Under the pieces are notes generated by a model that saw only the letters and a program-made list of their open reading frames with translations, did no database searches and was not told where the DNA came from. From positions 6,462,104 to 6,526,103 of the forward strand of contig OY744553.1 in the NCBI GenBank assembly GCA_963556195.1: DNA of 64,000 nt, given 5' to 3'. Both the position numbers and the translations under genes were made by a program. Source of the stretch: Sepiola atlantica (Eukaryota; Mollusca; Cephalopoda; Sepiida; Sepiolidae). Each line of letters opens with the position of its first letter. Position 1 is the stretch's first letter. Shown piece after piece: positions 33,041-44,207 of the stretch.

Positions 33041-33740
33041 CCTATATGCATATTGATATAAAAATAATGTATTTTTAGGTAATAATTAAATGTTTTTCTT
33101 GTATACTTCATTGTTTTCGAGTTGTTACTTTGTTTCCATTGGTATATGTATATATTTGAACATATGTATATCGATGAAAAGGTGCTTCCAAGCATTCCTT
33201 TAAATACTCCCAGTCGTACCTCCTTATTTCTCGTTCCTTTTGATAATTTATTTCGATGATACTTATGCTATGATTATGTTGTTTTCCATGTAAATAGTGA
33301 TTTAGCACTCCATGGTTTTGATTCGGTGCGAATGTAGAGGTTTTCGTTCGAGACTGACCATGGTCAGCTGATTTGGATGACTTTTCTCAATAGCTTCCTT
33401 AGAAAAGAATCAACGTTGTTTTCTAATAGTTTGTGGTCAGTGTCCACAGATTTGAGTTGTACATGAAAATTGCCTTGGATGTGGTTAACACTCAGCTTCA
33501 TTTCTTGACTGACTCATCATCTTCACTGCAGACTCGTTTACTCAGTTGACGTCATGTTGCTGACAACAGATCTCCAGTCATTTCTGTCGAAACACCTAAG
33601 TTCAAGGATACTGTCGTTTTCAAGTTGGGGGTTTCATAATGATTTGAAGCCTTTTGTCACTTGGTCTTTCTTTATAAAGAGAGGGAGGTAGCGATTTGAA
33701 TACATTACAAATAGTTGACCGAGGATGAGTGAAAGAGAGA
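33041..33740. other. No feature recognised
   Basis: Moderate-complexity DNA of balanced composition. No frame or repeat could be assigned. Confidence 0.35.
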
Positions 33741-33757
33741 TAGAGGCAGCTAGATCT

Positions 33758-33804
<47 letters not shown>

Positions 33805-34235
33805 CCAAGAGAGAGTGAGAGATATATACCAAGAGAGAGAGAGAGAGATATACCAAGAGAGAGAGAGAGAGAGCTAGAGAGAGAGAAAACAAGAGACAAC
33901 TAGGGAGAGAGAGCAAAAGAGAGAGAGAAAAAGAGAGAGCTGGAGAAAGAGAGAGAGAGAGCTAGAAAGAGAGAGATAGTGAGAGAAAGAGAGAGAGGGA
34001 AAGAGAGCAAGAGAGAGAAAGAGAGAGCAAGAGAAAGAAAGAGAAAGAGAGATAGAGAGAGAAAGAAAGAGAGATAGAGAGAAAGAAAGAGAGATAGAGA
34101 GAAAGAAAGAGAGATAGAGAAAGAGAGATAGAGAGAGAAAGAAAGAGCAAGAGATAGAGAGAGAAAGAAAGAGCAAGAGAAAGAGAGAGAAAGAAAGAGC
34201 AAGAGAAAGAGAGAGAGAGAGAGAGAGATAAAGAG
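33741..34235. repeat. GA-rich minisatellite
   Basis: Nearly 500 bp of purine-only plus strand with GAGAGATAGAGAGAAAGAAA periodicity. Long Ser/Leu frames on the minus strand are artefacts. Confidence 0.9.
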
Positions 34236-34567
34236 TGCGTGTATATGCAGACAAGCCAGCTTCTCATCTTCATGTCCTACCGGAAGCCGCCAGTTAATTT
34301 CACCCACCAATAATCGTGTAAGCATGTTTAAGCAATTGAATGCACAACACAATCGAATTGTTGACACGAAACGAAGGTGCAAAGTTAATTACAGCCGTTC
34401 TTCCGCCTAACTGGTCATAATATCATTACCAATCGAAAACAACAGAAAAGCTTCCAGATTCGTTCACTCGTCTTATTCGGACGATGCCATCCAATCGTTT
34501 GCAAGAAAAATATACCGATGACGAGGCAAGAAGACTATCACACAATTCGTATAAGTGCTTCATGGGA
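34236..34567. other. No feature recognised
   Basis: Short unique-looking spacer. Confidence 0.35.
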
Positions 34568-34842
34568 AAACGTTACTATTACCGACATTAATTATTTTAA
34601 AGGAAATACAGTTGCGAAACTAGACAAAAACAATTTACTTTGCTTTGCCTACTCATTTGTGACCTATTTGCGTTAAAAAATTACACATTTAATAGAAGTT
34701 ATAAGCTTTTACAGTTAGTGTAAATATCGATTCTGAGCGAAGTAGCCATCTTGTTTAACATAAATAAATGGCAAAAGAAATTGACTAATTTCCCAACTGT
34801 ATTTCCTTCAAAATAATTTATGTCGGTAATAGTAACGTTTAC
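34568..34842. mobile_element. Foldback MITE-like element, about 50-bp arms
   Basis: AACGTTACTATTACCGACAT at the left is inverted at the right. Pairing continues with mismatches through AAAGGAAATACAGTTG and inward. 275 bp, non-coding. Confidence 0.7.
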
Positions 34843-34843
34843 C

Positions 34844-34936
<93 letters not shown>

Positions 34937-35030
34937 TGAATGGTTTAGATGGGAATTCGAGTAAGAGAGCTCAATGTACATGTTAACAGAGCAGGAATAA
35001 ATTTAAATTAAATAAACTAAACACACATTA
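34843..35030. repeat. (AT)n(GT)n microsatellite and spacer
   Basis: (AT)n at 34848-34902 followed by (GT)n to 34933. Confidence 0.9.
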
Positions 35031-35092
35031 GGGCTGTCCGCATTATAAATTATTTCGACCTAGATGGGTTTCGTCAGATGCGTAAACAGCCA
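35031..35092 (-). ncRNA. Type I hammerhead ribozyme candidate D with bipartite stem I
   Basis: Minus strand: outer helix GGCUGU/ACAGCC, internal loop (UUA opposite G, allowing for an A-G), inner helix CGCAU/AUGCG, then CTGACGA (35077-35071), stem II ACC/GGU, GAAA (35056-35053), AT-only stem III AUAA/UUAU, triplet AUA with cleavage after 35044. An interrupted stem I is what natural hammerheads use for the tertiary contact with stem II. Stem II is short and its core-proximal pair is A-C. Confidence 0.6.
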
Positions 35093-35390
35093 CATTTCGG
35101 AACTGAATGATGAGAAAAAAAACGTTACATACCGTTTTTTAAAAAAAATGGAGGAAAAAGAAGAAGAAATTCCCGTTGGTAATTGGTCGCTGTGAGAAAG
35201 AGGAGAAGAGGGAAGTAATAGGCAATGTTAGGTTAAAAGGCCACGATGTCTAGTCGTGGTTTTCCGTGATGGTAATCGTAAAAAAGGAGGAAGGGAGATG
35301 GGGGGGGGGGGTGATAAAATAAGAAATTAACCCCCCTTTTTAATGTTGAAAGGACATTAAAAATATTCATGATTAAAATTTCGATGACAA

Positions 35391-35420
<30 letters not shown>
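35093..35420. other. Spacer with G-run and (AT)n
   Basis: G-run at 35300-35310 and (AT)n at 35393-35422. No gene. Confidence 0.5.
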
Positions 35421-35421
<1 letters not shown>

Positions 35422-35638
35422 TATTTTTTTGTTGTTGGTGATTTTATTCCATTAATTGCGACAAAATATATGCTGTTTCATTAACGCTCGCAAAGAACGT
35501 CAACTCTTCAAGCTATAATGGAATCAAGGGTTTGATTCCATTATAGCTTGAAGAGTTGACGTTCTTTGCGAGCGTTAATGAAACAGCATATATTTTGTCG
35601 CAATTAATGGAATAAAATCACCAACAACAAAAAAATAT
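35421..35638. repeat. 218-bp palindrome with 107-bp arms
   Basis: Arms are exact or nearly exact reverse complements meeting at GGAATCAAGGGTTTGATTCC (about 35522-35541), with a 4-nt spacer. Bounded on the left by (AT)n. Same length as the palindrome at 18902-19119 but different sequence. Confidence 0.95.
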
Positions 35639-35728
35639 ATTTTGCTCTGAATTTTCATTGAGCACTCTCATAAACCGGGTTTCAACTTCCTTCGGATTTA
35701 TACCCCTGGATATTTGTAACAAGTTAAT

Positions 35729-35761
<33 letters not shown>

Positions 35762-35930
35762 AGTTTTTATAAAAAATATATATTTATGGTGTACACTCTT
35801 TATAACCCCCCAAATTGTTTCAAATTGCAAGCTCAATGAGGTTGTGTTAACGGCTTCACAGCATATATACTTTTTAGTTATGTTCCAATGACCAAAGGAA
35901 AAACTAATCAATTACCATGATTTTGATTTA
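35639..35930. other. Spacer with (AT)n
   Basis: (AT)n at 35733-35761. No gene. Confidence 0.5.
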
Positions 35931-36175
35931 ATTTTTATTTGTTTAATTTTTATTCATTTAATTTTTATTTATTTAATTTTTATTTAGTTAATTTTTATTT
36001 ATTTTATTTTTATTTGTTTAATTTTTATTTAGTTAATTTTTATTTATTTAATTTTTATTTGTTTAATTTTTATTTGTTTAATTTTTATTTGTTTAATTTT
36101 TATTTAGTTAATTTTTATTTAGTTAATTTTTATTTAGTTAATTTTTATTTAGTTAATTTCTATTTAGTTAATTTT
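35931..36175. repeat. 15-bp AT-rich tandem repeat, about 16 copies
   Basis: Unit GTTAATTTTTATTTA, with A/G/T variation. It gives a spurious NFYLF-type open frame. Confidence 0.95.
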
Positions 36176-36344
36176 TCTCAATTTTATCATTTTCCGACTT
36201 CGACGAATACCTGTGTTTTCTTTCGCCTTACGAAAAAAATTTATATTCATTTTTTCCCCCAGTTTTTTCATATCTTACGCACATTTAACAGCCACGTCAA
36301 GAAAAATATATAGTTTTGATTTTAACATCGCTGATCATCAGAGA

Positions 36345-36500
36345 AATATGGTAGTCAAGTGGATAACGACGCGGACTGACGACTGTCAAGTTCGAATCCA
36401 GTCGATTCCACTTAGGAATGTTGGCAATTATTACGTGGTCCCTCTTGAAAGAATGCCGGTCAGAATGAAATCGGTCAACAAAGTTGTACAATTCTGATTC
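36345..36500 (+). mobile_element. tRNA-derived SINE
   Basis: A box TGGTAGTCAAGTGG (36349-36362) and B box AGTTCGAATCC (36389-36399), 27 bp apart, then a body starting AGTCGATTCCACTTAGGAAT. tRNA-like but no clean acceptor stem. The 3' limit is uncertain. Confidence 0.75.
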
Positions 36501-36832
36501 ATACGAATTGTCAGCTGAAAGATGAGGAACACTATGGGAGTGCTAAAACTGATCAAAAGTAATGGAATAAAGACTCTAAACTCTCATATAAATGCTCTGT
36601 ACTCTGTAATCGAGTATCATCGAGCTTGTTTTTATTGGAAAACCCCCGGTCTTCACTGAATGATCTATTTTATAAGTGAAAAATCTAAATCATATATATA
36701 TATATATATATATATAGATGTCATTCTACAGAAATAAATAAGAAAACAGGTTAATTACAAATCGCTGTAATTCATCGTTTTGTTTCTTCAAATCTCTCCC
36801 GTTGATTGGTCTTTTTTTAGAAGTATGATATA
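36501..36832. other. No feature recognised
   Basis: Possible remainder of the SINE, plus (AT)n at 36692-36716. Confidence 0.4.
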
Positions 36833-36834
36833 TA

Positions 36835-37217
36835 CAGGGTGGGCCAAAATAAGGGTCCTATCTTTAAATTTGAATAACTTGAATTTGAATAACTTCCACA
36901 AAATAAAAGTTAATCTCACCAAACTTTATGTGTGTGTAGACTGACCCTTCCGAGATTTTTTGAAATAAACAAAACAAATTTTAGCCGAAAAACACTTCTT
37001 AAAACTTACAAAAACTAAAGTATTGTTTTTTACACTGTTTTGAGTTTTTTAAGCAAAAATAATGTTTTCTAAATGAGGGTACGTTCCTTAGGGCTAATAC
37101 GGCTCATGCTTGCTTCGGAAGGGGTCCTTTACTTATTCTAAAAAGAAAATTAAAAAAAAAATCAATAAATAAAAAAGTTATGAATTTTTAAAAATAGGAC
37201 CCTTATTTTGGCCCACC

Positions 37218-37220
<3 letters not shown>
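36835..37220. mobile_element. Mariner-like MITE, second family
   Basis: 386 bp, CAGGGTGGGCCAAAATAAGG at the left and its complement at the right, flanked by TA at 36833-36834 and 37221-37222. Inserted beside (AT)n (37221-37256). No transposase. Confidence 0.85.
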
Positions 37221-37256
<36 letters not shown>

Positions 37257-37259
<3 letters not shown>

Positions 37260-37549
37260 AAATATATAGTTTTTTTTCTCAATCCTTTTATAATATTCTT
37301 CATCATTCAACTGACAATCCATTTGTCTCATTAACTCTTATCCTCTAGTGGCTTTTAGACTTGATAAGTTGTGACTCATTGGTACCCCCCAACATATTTA
37401 GCAGAATGTGATCTGAATTTTTTTATACGAATGAGTCACCAATTACCAAGGCCCAAAGGCCACTCGAGGATAACGGTCAATGACATTGTCAGTTGGGTGA
37501 TGGACAATACTATGAGAGGCTTTGAAACGATGAAATGGACAAAATTTGA
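37257..37549. pseudogene. LINE 3' UTR segments, head to head
   Basis: 37316-37372 (TTAACTCTTATCCTCTAGTG) and 37431-37475 (CCACTCGAGGATAACGGTCA) are inverted copies of the LINE 3' segment also found at 45660-45715 (CTTATCCTCGAGTGGCCTTT). The minus copy belongs with the reverse-transcriptase relic just to its right. Confidence 0.65.
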
Positions 37550-37655
37550 TTACTTAAGAGGACGGCTTGACAAGTATTTGTTGGCATTGGACTTTAACAC
37601 GACCATGTTGCAGTCTGTAGAGAAGCAGTCATGTGGCAATGAGTTCCACAGATTT
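37550..37655 (-). pseudogene. LINE reverse-transcriptase C-terminus fragment
   Basis: Minus strand reads NLWNSLPHDCFSTDCNMVVL then KSNANKYLSSRPLK, the conserved terminal block (LWN-LP-xCF...LFKS-VN-YLS) of jockey/CR1-type LINE proteins. Heavily truncated at the 5' side. Confidence 0.75.
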
Positions 37656-38114
37656 TTTTTTCTGTGGTTTTGTTTTCTTCCTGGTGTAGATTCCATGTGA
37701 CCCTTCGTAGTGTAATTATTATTATCATTATTATTATTCCATAGTAGTCTCAACTTTTGGATGTTTTAAGTTGGAGTTTTCATTTTTTGAACATCAAGTT
37801 AATTCCTTTGACTTTCGACATTTAAGCTGTACCTTAACACTTTCGCTGTTCCTAACATGCAAGCCTTTTGCACAATTGGAAAAGAAATTGGCTCGTCAAT
37901 CTGTTTAAGCCATTTATGGTGGCTTTTCGTTATGGTTCAAAACGTTCCAATTACAACAGGAATCACCTTTACTTCTTTACATTTCCATAGTCTAACTAAT
38001 TCCCATTTTAGATCTTGTATATATTTTTTTTTCGTGTTCTTTCTCCTGCACTCTGGTATCGAAGGGGCAGGCTACATCAATGATTAAACAAGTTCTCTTG
38101 TTTTTGTTTTTGGA
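37656..38114. other. LINE-flanking DNA, no separate feature
   Basis: Probably further 3' or 5' LINE sequence. No motif is readable. Confidence 0.3.
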
Positions 38115-38295
38115 CATATATTTATTGACATTGGACTTAAAAACAGTCAAGTTGTAGTCGGTAGGGAAGCACTCTTGCGGTACTATGTTCCACAGATTGG
38201 AAGTTTTTGGAAAGAAACTCAGTTCATGGAAATTCCATTTGGTTTTAGATACAGAGGAAGAAAAATCGTTTACAGTGGCGGTAATCAGACGAGTT
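38115..38295 (-). pseudogene. LINE reverse-transcriptase C-terminus, longer fragment
   Basis: Minus strand frame without stops: TRLITATVNDFSSSVSKTKW, NFHELSFFPKTSNLWNIVP, QECFPTDYNLTVFKSNVN, KYMS. Same family as 37550-37655 and 45055-45600. The catalytic domain is not present. Confidence 0.8.
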
Positions 38296-38794
38296 CATGC
38301 TGTGATTGTATTAATAGTTTAAATAGACGTTTGTATGAAAAAAATAATTTTGTTTTCAGAGTTGAATTAAGAAGATCGGCTGAAAAGGAGATCCGCCAAA
38401 GAGGCGTGACGAACAAATAATTTACTTAAGCCGTTATTCAACAATGAAGTAAAAAGGAATTCCCTCTGGTTATGAAACTTTTTGATTAGTCGACAGCTAC
38501 CGCTGACCCTTGACCCTCCGTCCTGTGCCGCTCTCTGAACGCAGAGAATTGGCAGCCATTTGTTTTGCTCGTATCCAGCCGCGATGGAAACGCGCACATA
38601 AAACTGCCGTCTCATTGGATGTAACTGCCAAAATTCTATAGCCTGTCCGTTCGCATCAAGAGTTATAAATAAGGCGCTTATTTTGGCCAGAGCTTAAACC
38701 TGTCAACCTCTGGCCATCCCCTTCGCGTGGTCAGCAACACCCGAGATACAGGGAATGGTCAAAAAGCTCAGACCGCTATTGAACTTAATGGTCA
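38296..38794. other. No feature recognised
   Basis: Mixed DNA. A 38367-38615 minus frame shows no domain. Confidence 0.35.
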
Positions 38795-39020
38795 GTGGTC
38801 AGCTGTCTGACCAGTTGAGCTCAAACTAAAAAAAAACTGAGACAGAATATTAAAGTTGGTTCATAAGAAGGCTGGGATGTTCCATTATGCTTAGATGGGC
38901 AAGTCCATTCTCTAGGCTCTGATTTGTCGCTAGTCCATTAGTGGATAGTCCAAATATAAATATTGCTTCATTCAAGCAAGAAGTTTCCAATCAACTATTG
39001 GAGCGCTTTATGTCGGTAAA
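38795..39020 (-). repeat. Dispersed repeat R, copy 2
   Basis: Reverse orientation relative to 23510-23745 and 45735-45970: GCTTAGATGGGCAAGTCCAT, GATTTGTCGCTAGTCCATTA, TTCATTCAAGCAAGAA. Confidence 0.7.
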
Positions 39021-39094
39021 TGTTAATTGGATTCGATATATACCTTCACCCCTTCCCAGTATGTAAGTATAATGGTCCTGGGGGGGGGGGGGTA

Positions 39095-39281
39095 TGAATT
39101 CCTTCTGGCTTGGTTGATTGTGAAAGAGTAATCTGGGCAATGCCTAGGCGGATTTCGCTGGCATTGGTTTATCGAGGCAGGGTTAGGGTTAGGGTTAGGG
39201 TAAGGGTGCCTGGGCAATGTCACTACACTTCCTCTGGTTTGCGGCACTTGTGTATGGGAATCCCAAGGTGTTCCTCTAGGG
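39095..39281 (+). repeat. Dispersed repeat S with internal TTAGGG array
   Basis: Homologous to the minus strand of 44815-45000 (TTCCTTCTGGC, GGCATTGGTTTA, GCCTGGGCAATGTCA, TATGGGAATCCCA). Here it contains GGGTTAGGGTTAGGGTTAGG (39179-39205), absent from the other copy. It is interrupted on the right by the hAT MITE. Confidence 0.7.
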
Positions 39282-39891
39282 CAGGGGTGGGCAACCTCCG
39301 GCCCGCGGGCCACATCCGGCCTGCGAAGGCTTAGCATCTGGCCCGCTACCCTGCTAGGCTTTATTATTGCAATCCGGACCTCCCAGTAAAACTCATATCA
39401 TTTAGTGACATAGACGTAAAAGTAGGTTTTAATTAAGATTTACAGTGGGTTAAAAATGTATAAATATCAGCGAGCGATGATGCATGTATATTTCATTTTT
39501 CTTTAACTATTAATTTCAAATCCTTGGCCTGAGATAAAAATAGAAAAAAGGAAAGAGAGATGGCAAAGAGGAAACGAGAGACGAGGAAAGGGCATGAAAC
39601 ATAGAAATTATGTGAGGTGTGTCAAAACGAATGCTGGATCAACTTGCTACTTCACCTGTCATTATTTTTTATGATTCAAAAATGGCCCTTCGTCGGCGCC
39701 TTTTATAACATCACATACAGAAGTCTTTTGAGAAAAAATATCAGATTTGTAGAGTGTTCAATGCAATTTTTGTACAATTTATTCATGTAAACAAAATATA
39801 GTAATTCTGAGATTTCGTTTTTCACTCCGGCCCACGATCCTCTTCCAAAAGTCTCATCTGGCCCTCACTCTGAAAAGGTTGCCTGCCCCTG
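39282..39891. mobile_element. hAT-like MITE, 8-bp TSD
   Basis: 610 bp, starts CAGGGGTGGGCAACCTCCGG and ends AGGTTGCCTGCCCCTG. Flanks CTCTAGGG (39274-39281) and GTCTAGGG (39892-39899) match at 7 of 8, the hAT duplication length. Such CAGGGGTGGGCAA termini are a hAT hallmark. No transposase. Confidence 0.85.
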
Positions 39892-39899
39892 GTCTAGGG

Positions 39900-40600
39900 G
39901 ATTCGGGTAAAGCACTTGGTTGGTTGTTTAACGGCATATCAACCCTTTTCTGGTTATTTAATGCCGAGTACGGTAATTTTGGTAAAAGTTTCTATGCTTC
40001 AAGTTCTATATATCTTCAAATATTTATTCATGTTTGTTTTTCAGATATTGACAGTAAAATATTGCTGATATGAGGATTGTCCACATTAAGATTGAAGGAG
40101 CAGACGACACGGTTGCAATGACAAGGGTGGGTTATAGTTATAGTTAGGGTTAGAGTTAGGGTAAGGGATATTCTGAAGTGTTCTCATTCAATCTGCGCAT
40201 ATAAAATGAACAGGTTATTTCCAACTTAAGCGTGATAGACCCACAAAAATGCTATTTCAGACTTAAGCATGGCAGATCAACGAAAAAGGTTAGGGGGTTA
40301 AAACAAGCCGAAAATGGTCAATAAAAATGAGTTATTTTCTATGGATAGAATTTGTCAGTCTTTCATTTGATATATTCAGCTACAATTGTTATTACCTTAC
40401 GGCAAAATAATAAAATAATATTTTAGGTTGAATATTTTCACCGGAGTTCGTTTTCGATTTTAACATTTATAGGTACAGTGGAATCCCAGTATTCGAATGT
40501 AAATGGTCATTGTAGACCCGGTTCTATCGTCTGCTCTGATAGAAAAAAAAGAAACTAAAGATAATAAAGAATAAAAAGAGTTAAAGAAGAAAAGGGAAAA
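39900..40600 (+). repeat. Duplicated segment, first copy
   Basis: About 40040-40290 (CAGATATTGACAGTAAAATA, GAGCAGACGACACGGTT, TTAGGGTTAGAG, CATTCAATCTGCGCATATAA, then degraded 37-bp satellite units) is repeated at 41655-41870, where it leads into the big satellite. The rest is unassigned. Confidence 0.75.
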
Positions 40601-41350
40601 GGAGTAGAAGAAAAGGGGGAAAGGGAAGAAAGAAGAAGAAGAAGAAGAAGAAGAAGAACAATATGAAGAAAAAGAAGACAAAGAAGAAAAGGAAGAAAAG
40701 GAAGAAAAAGAAGAACAATAAGAAGAACAATAAGAAAAAGAAGAAAAAGAACAATAAGAAGAAAAAGAAGAACAATAAGAAGAAAAAGAACAATAAGAAG
40801 AAAAAGAAAAAGAACAATAAGAAGAAAAAGAAGAAAAAGAACAATAAGAAGAAAAAGAAGAAAAAGAACAATAAGAAGAAAAAGAAAAAGAACAATAAGA
40901 AAAAGAAGAAAAAGAAAAAGAAGAAAAAGAAAAAGAAAAGAACAATAAGAAGAAAAAGAAGAAAAAGAACAATAAGAAGAAAAAGAAGAAAAAGAAGAAA
41001 AAGAAGAAAAAGAAAAACAATAAGAAAAAGAAGAAAAAGAAAAACAATAAGAAAAAGAATAAGAAGAAAAAGAAGAACAATAAGAAGAAAAAGAAGAAGA
41101 AGAAAGTGGGAAGAAGAAAAAGAAATTGAAGAAGATAATACAATAAGAAGAAAAAGAAGAAAAAGAACAATAAGAAGAAAAAGAAGAAAAAGAACAATAA
41201 GAAGAAAAAGAAGAAAAAGAAGAAAAAGAAAAACAATAAGAAAAAGAAGAAAAAGAAAAACAATAAGAAAAAGAATAAGAAGAAAAAGAAGAACAATAAG
41301 AAGAAAAAGAAGAAGAAGAAAGTGGGAAGAAGAAAAAGAAATTGAAGAAG
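40601..41350 (+). repeat. AAG-rich purine block with higher-order duplication
   Basis: About 750 bp of AAGAAG/AAAAAG/AACAATAAG. The final about 75 bp (ending GAAAGTGGGAAGAAGAAAAA, GAAATTGAAGAAGA) is present twice, about 210 bp apart (41060-41133, 41270-41350). The Lys-rich and Phe-rich frames are artefacts. Confidence 0.9.
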
Positions 41351-41405
41351 ATCGGAGGTTACACCGGCCGAAACGTTGTGAAAATAACAACCAAGATGAG
41401 AATGG
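41343..41405 (+). ncRNA. Decayed Penelope-type hammerhead end
   Basis: TTGAAGA, GATCGGAGGTTACACCGGCC, GAAACGTT, then GTGAAAATAACAACC. Related to the candidate at 16.6 kb, but C3 is lost and the 5' half of stem I has been replaced by the AAG array. Confidence 0.45.
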
Positions 41406-41829
41406 TAGTCCGAATTATGAATCCGCATCTAAAATAAAAAAACAAAAGAACTGCGAAACATAAAATTGGCATTTGAAAACTGCAACCAAATATCGTCCGC
41501 ACCCTGTAGTAGTTGATCTATTGACGCGATCATACGCGACTTTGCGACACAAATGTTGATACGCAGACGTGTTCACAAATGTTACAGCGAAAGTCTTAAA
41601 TAATTTGTGGCGTTGTGGAAGATCGCCAGAGGCCGTTGTCAGAGAAATCCGTCAGATATTGACAGTAAATATTGCTGATATGCGGATTGTCCACATTAAT
41701 GTTGAAGGAGCAGACGACACGGTTACGATAACAAGGGTGGGTTAGAGTTATGGTTATGGTTATGGTTAGGGTTAAGGATATTCTGAAGTGTGCTCATTCA
41801 ATCTGTGCATATAAAATGAACAGGTTATT
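41406..41829 (+). repeat. Duplicated segment, second copy
   Basis: 41655-41829 repeats 40040-40220, including CGACACGGTT and TATGGTTAGGGTTAAGG. 41406-41654 is unassigned. Confidence 0.7.
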
Positions 41830-44207
41830 TCCGACTTAAACGTGACAGACCAACGAAAATGCTATTTCAAACTTAAGAATTACAGACCAACGAAAATGCT
41901 ATTTCAAACTTAAGATTGACAGACCAACGAAAATGCTATTTCCAACTTAAGATTGACAGACCAACGAAAATGCTATTTCCAACTTAAGAATGACAGACAA
42001 ACGAAAATGCTATTTCAAACTTAAGAATGACAGACAAACGAAAATGCTATTTCAAAACTTAAGAATGACAGACCAACGAAAATGCTATTTAAAACTTAAG
42101 AATGACAGACCAACGAAAATGCTATTTCAAACTTAAACATGACAGACCAACGAAAATGCTATTTCAAACTTAAGAATGACAGACCAACGAAAATGCTATT
42201 TCAAAACTTAAGAATGACAGACTAACGAAAATGCTATTTCAAACTTAAGAATGACAGACCAACGAAAATGCTATTTCAAACTTAAGAATGACAGACCAAC
42301 GAAAATGCTATTTCAAAACTTAAGAATTACAGACCAACGAAAATGCTATTTCAAAACTTAAGAATTACAGACCAACGAAAATGTTATTTCAAAACTTAAG
42401 AATTACAGACCAACGAAAATGCTATTTCAAAACTTAAGAATTACAGACCAACGAAAATGCTATTTCAAACTTAAGAATGACAGACAAACGAAAATGCTAT
42501 TTCAAACTTAAGAATGACAGACCAACGAAAATGCTATTTCAAAACTTAAGAATGACAGACCAACGAAAATGCTATTTCAAACTTAAGAATGACAGATCAA
42601 CGAAAATGCTATTTCAAACTTAAGAATGACAGACCAACGAAAATGCTATTTCAAACTGAAGAATTACAGACCAACGAAAATGCTATTTCAAATTTAAGAA
42701 TTACAGACCAACGAAAATGCTATTTCAAACTGAAGAATTACAGACCAACGAAAATGCTATTTCAAACTGAAGAATTACAGACCAACGAAAATGCTATTTC
42801 AAATTTAAGAATTACAGACCAACGAAAATGCTATTTCAAACTGAAGAATTACAGACCAACGAAAATGCTATTTCAAACTGAAGAATTACAGACCAACGAA
42901 AATGCTATTTCAAATTTAAGAATTACAGACCAACGAAAATGCTATTTCAAACTTAAGAATGACAGACCAACGAAAATGCTATTTCAAACTTAAGAATGAC
43001 AGACCAACGAAAATGCTATTTCAAACTTAAGATTGACAGACGAACAAAAATGCTATTTCAAACTTAAGAATGACAGACCAACGAAAATGCTATTTCAAAC
43101 TTAAGAATGACAGACCAACGAAAATGCTATTTCAAAACTTAAGAATTACAGACCAACGAAAATTCTATTTCAAACTTAAGAATGACAGCTAACAAAAATG
43201 CTATTTCAAACTTAAGAATTACAGACCAACGAAAATGCTATTTCAAACTTAAGAATTACAGACCAACGAAAATGCTATTTCAAACTTAAGAATGACAGAC
43301 AAACGAAAATGCTATTTCAAACTTAAGAATGACAGACTAACGAAAATGCTATTTCAAACTTAAGAATGACAGACAAACGAAAATGCTATTTCAAACTTAA
43401 GAATGACAGACCAACGAAAATGCTATTTCCAACTTAAGAATGACAGACCAACGAAAATGCTATTTCCAACTTAAGAATGACAGACAAACGAAAATGCTAT
43501 TTCAAACTTAAGAATGACAGACCAACGAAAATGCTATTTCAAAACTTAAGAATTACAGACCAACGAAAATGCTATTTCAAACTTAAGAATTACAGACCAA
43601 CGAAAATGCTATTTCAAAACTTAAGAATGACAGACCAACGAAAATGCTATTTCAAACCTTAAGAATGACAGACCAACGAAAATGCTATTTCAAAACTTAA
43701 GAATGACAGACCAACGAAAATGCTATTTCAAAACTTAAGAATGACAGACCAACGAAAATGCTATTTCAAACTTAAGAATGACAGACCAACGAAAATGCTA
43801 TTTCAAAACTTAAGAATGACAGACCAACGAAAATGCTATTTCAAACTTAAGAATGACAGACCAACGAAAATGCTATTTCAAACTTAAGAATGACAGACCA
43901 ACGAAAATGCTATTTCAAAACTTAAGAATGACAGACCAACGAAAATGCTATTTCAAACTTAAGAATGACAGACCAACGAAAATGCTATTTCAAACTTAAG
44001 AATTACAGACCAACGAAAATGCTATTTCAAACTTAAGAATGGCAGACCAACGAAAATGCTATTTCAAACTTAAGAATGACAGACCAACGAAAATGCTATT
44101 TCAAACTTAAGAATTACAGACCAACAAAAATGCTATTTCAAACTTAAGAATGGCAGACCAACGAAAATGCTATTTCAAAACTTAAGAATGACAGACCAAC
44201 GAAAATG
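41830..44207 (+). repeat. 37-bp satellite, about 64 copies
   Basis: Unit CTTAAGAATGACAGACCAAC plus GAAAATGCTATTTCAAA, 37 bp, with frequent 38-bp variants (extra A) and ATTACAG/ATGACAG alternation. Minor arrays at 6525-6722 and near 40230 show the unit is dispersed. Frames are artefacts. Confidence 0.97.

Noticed and set aside
36349..36420. Genuine tRNA gene
   Set aside because: A and B boxes are present but there is no complementary acceptor stem; the sequence continues as a SINE body.
40460..41463. Lys-rich and Phe-rich frames of over 260 codons
   Set aside because: AAG/TTC low-complexity block with internal duplication; open in several frames at once.
41830..44207. CRISPR-like array
   Set aside because: The 37-bp period is filled entirely by repeat, with no variable spacers; it is a satellite in a eukaryotic context.
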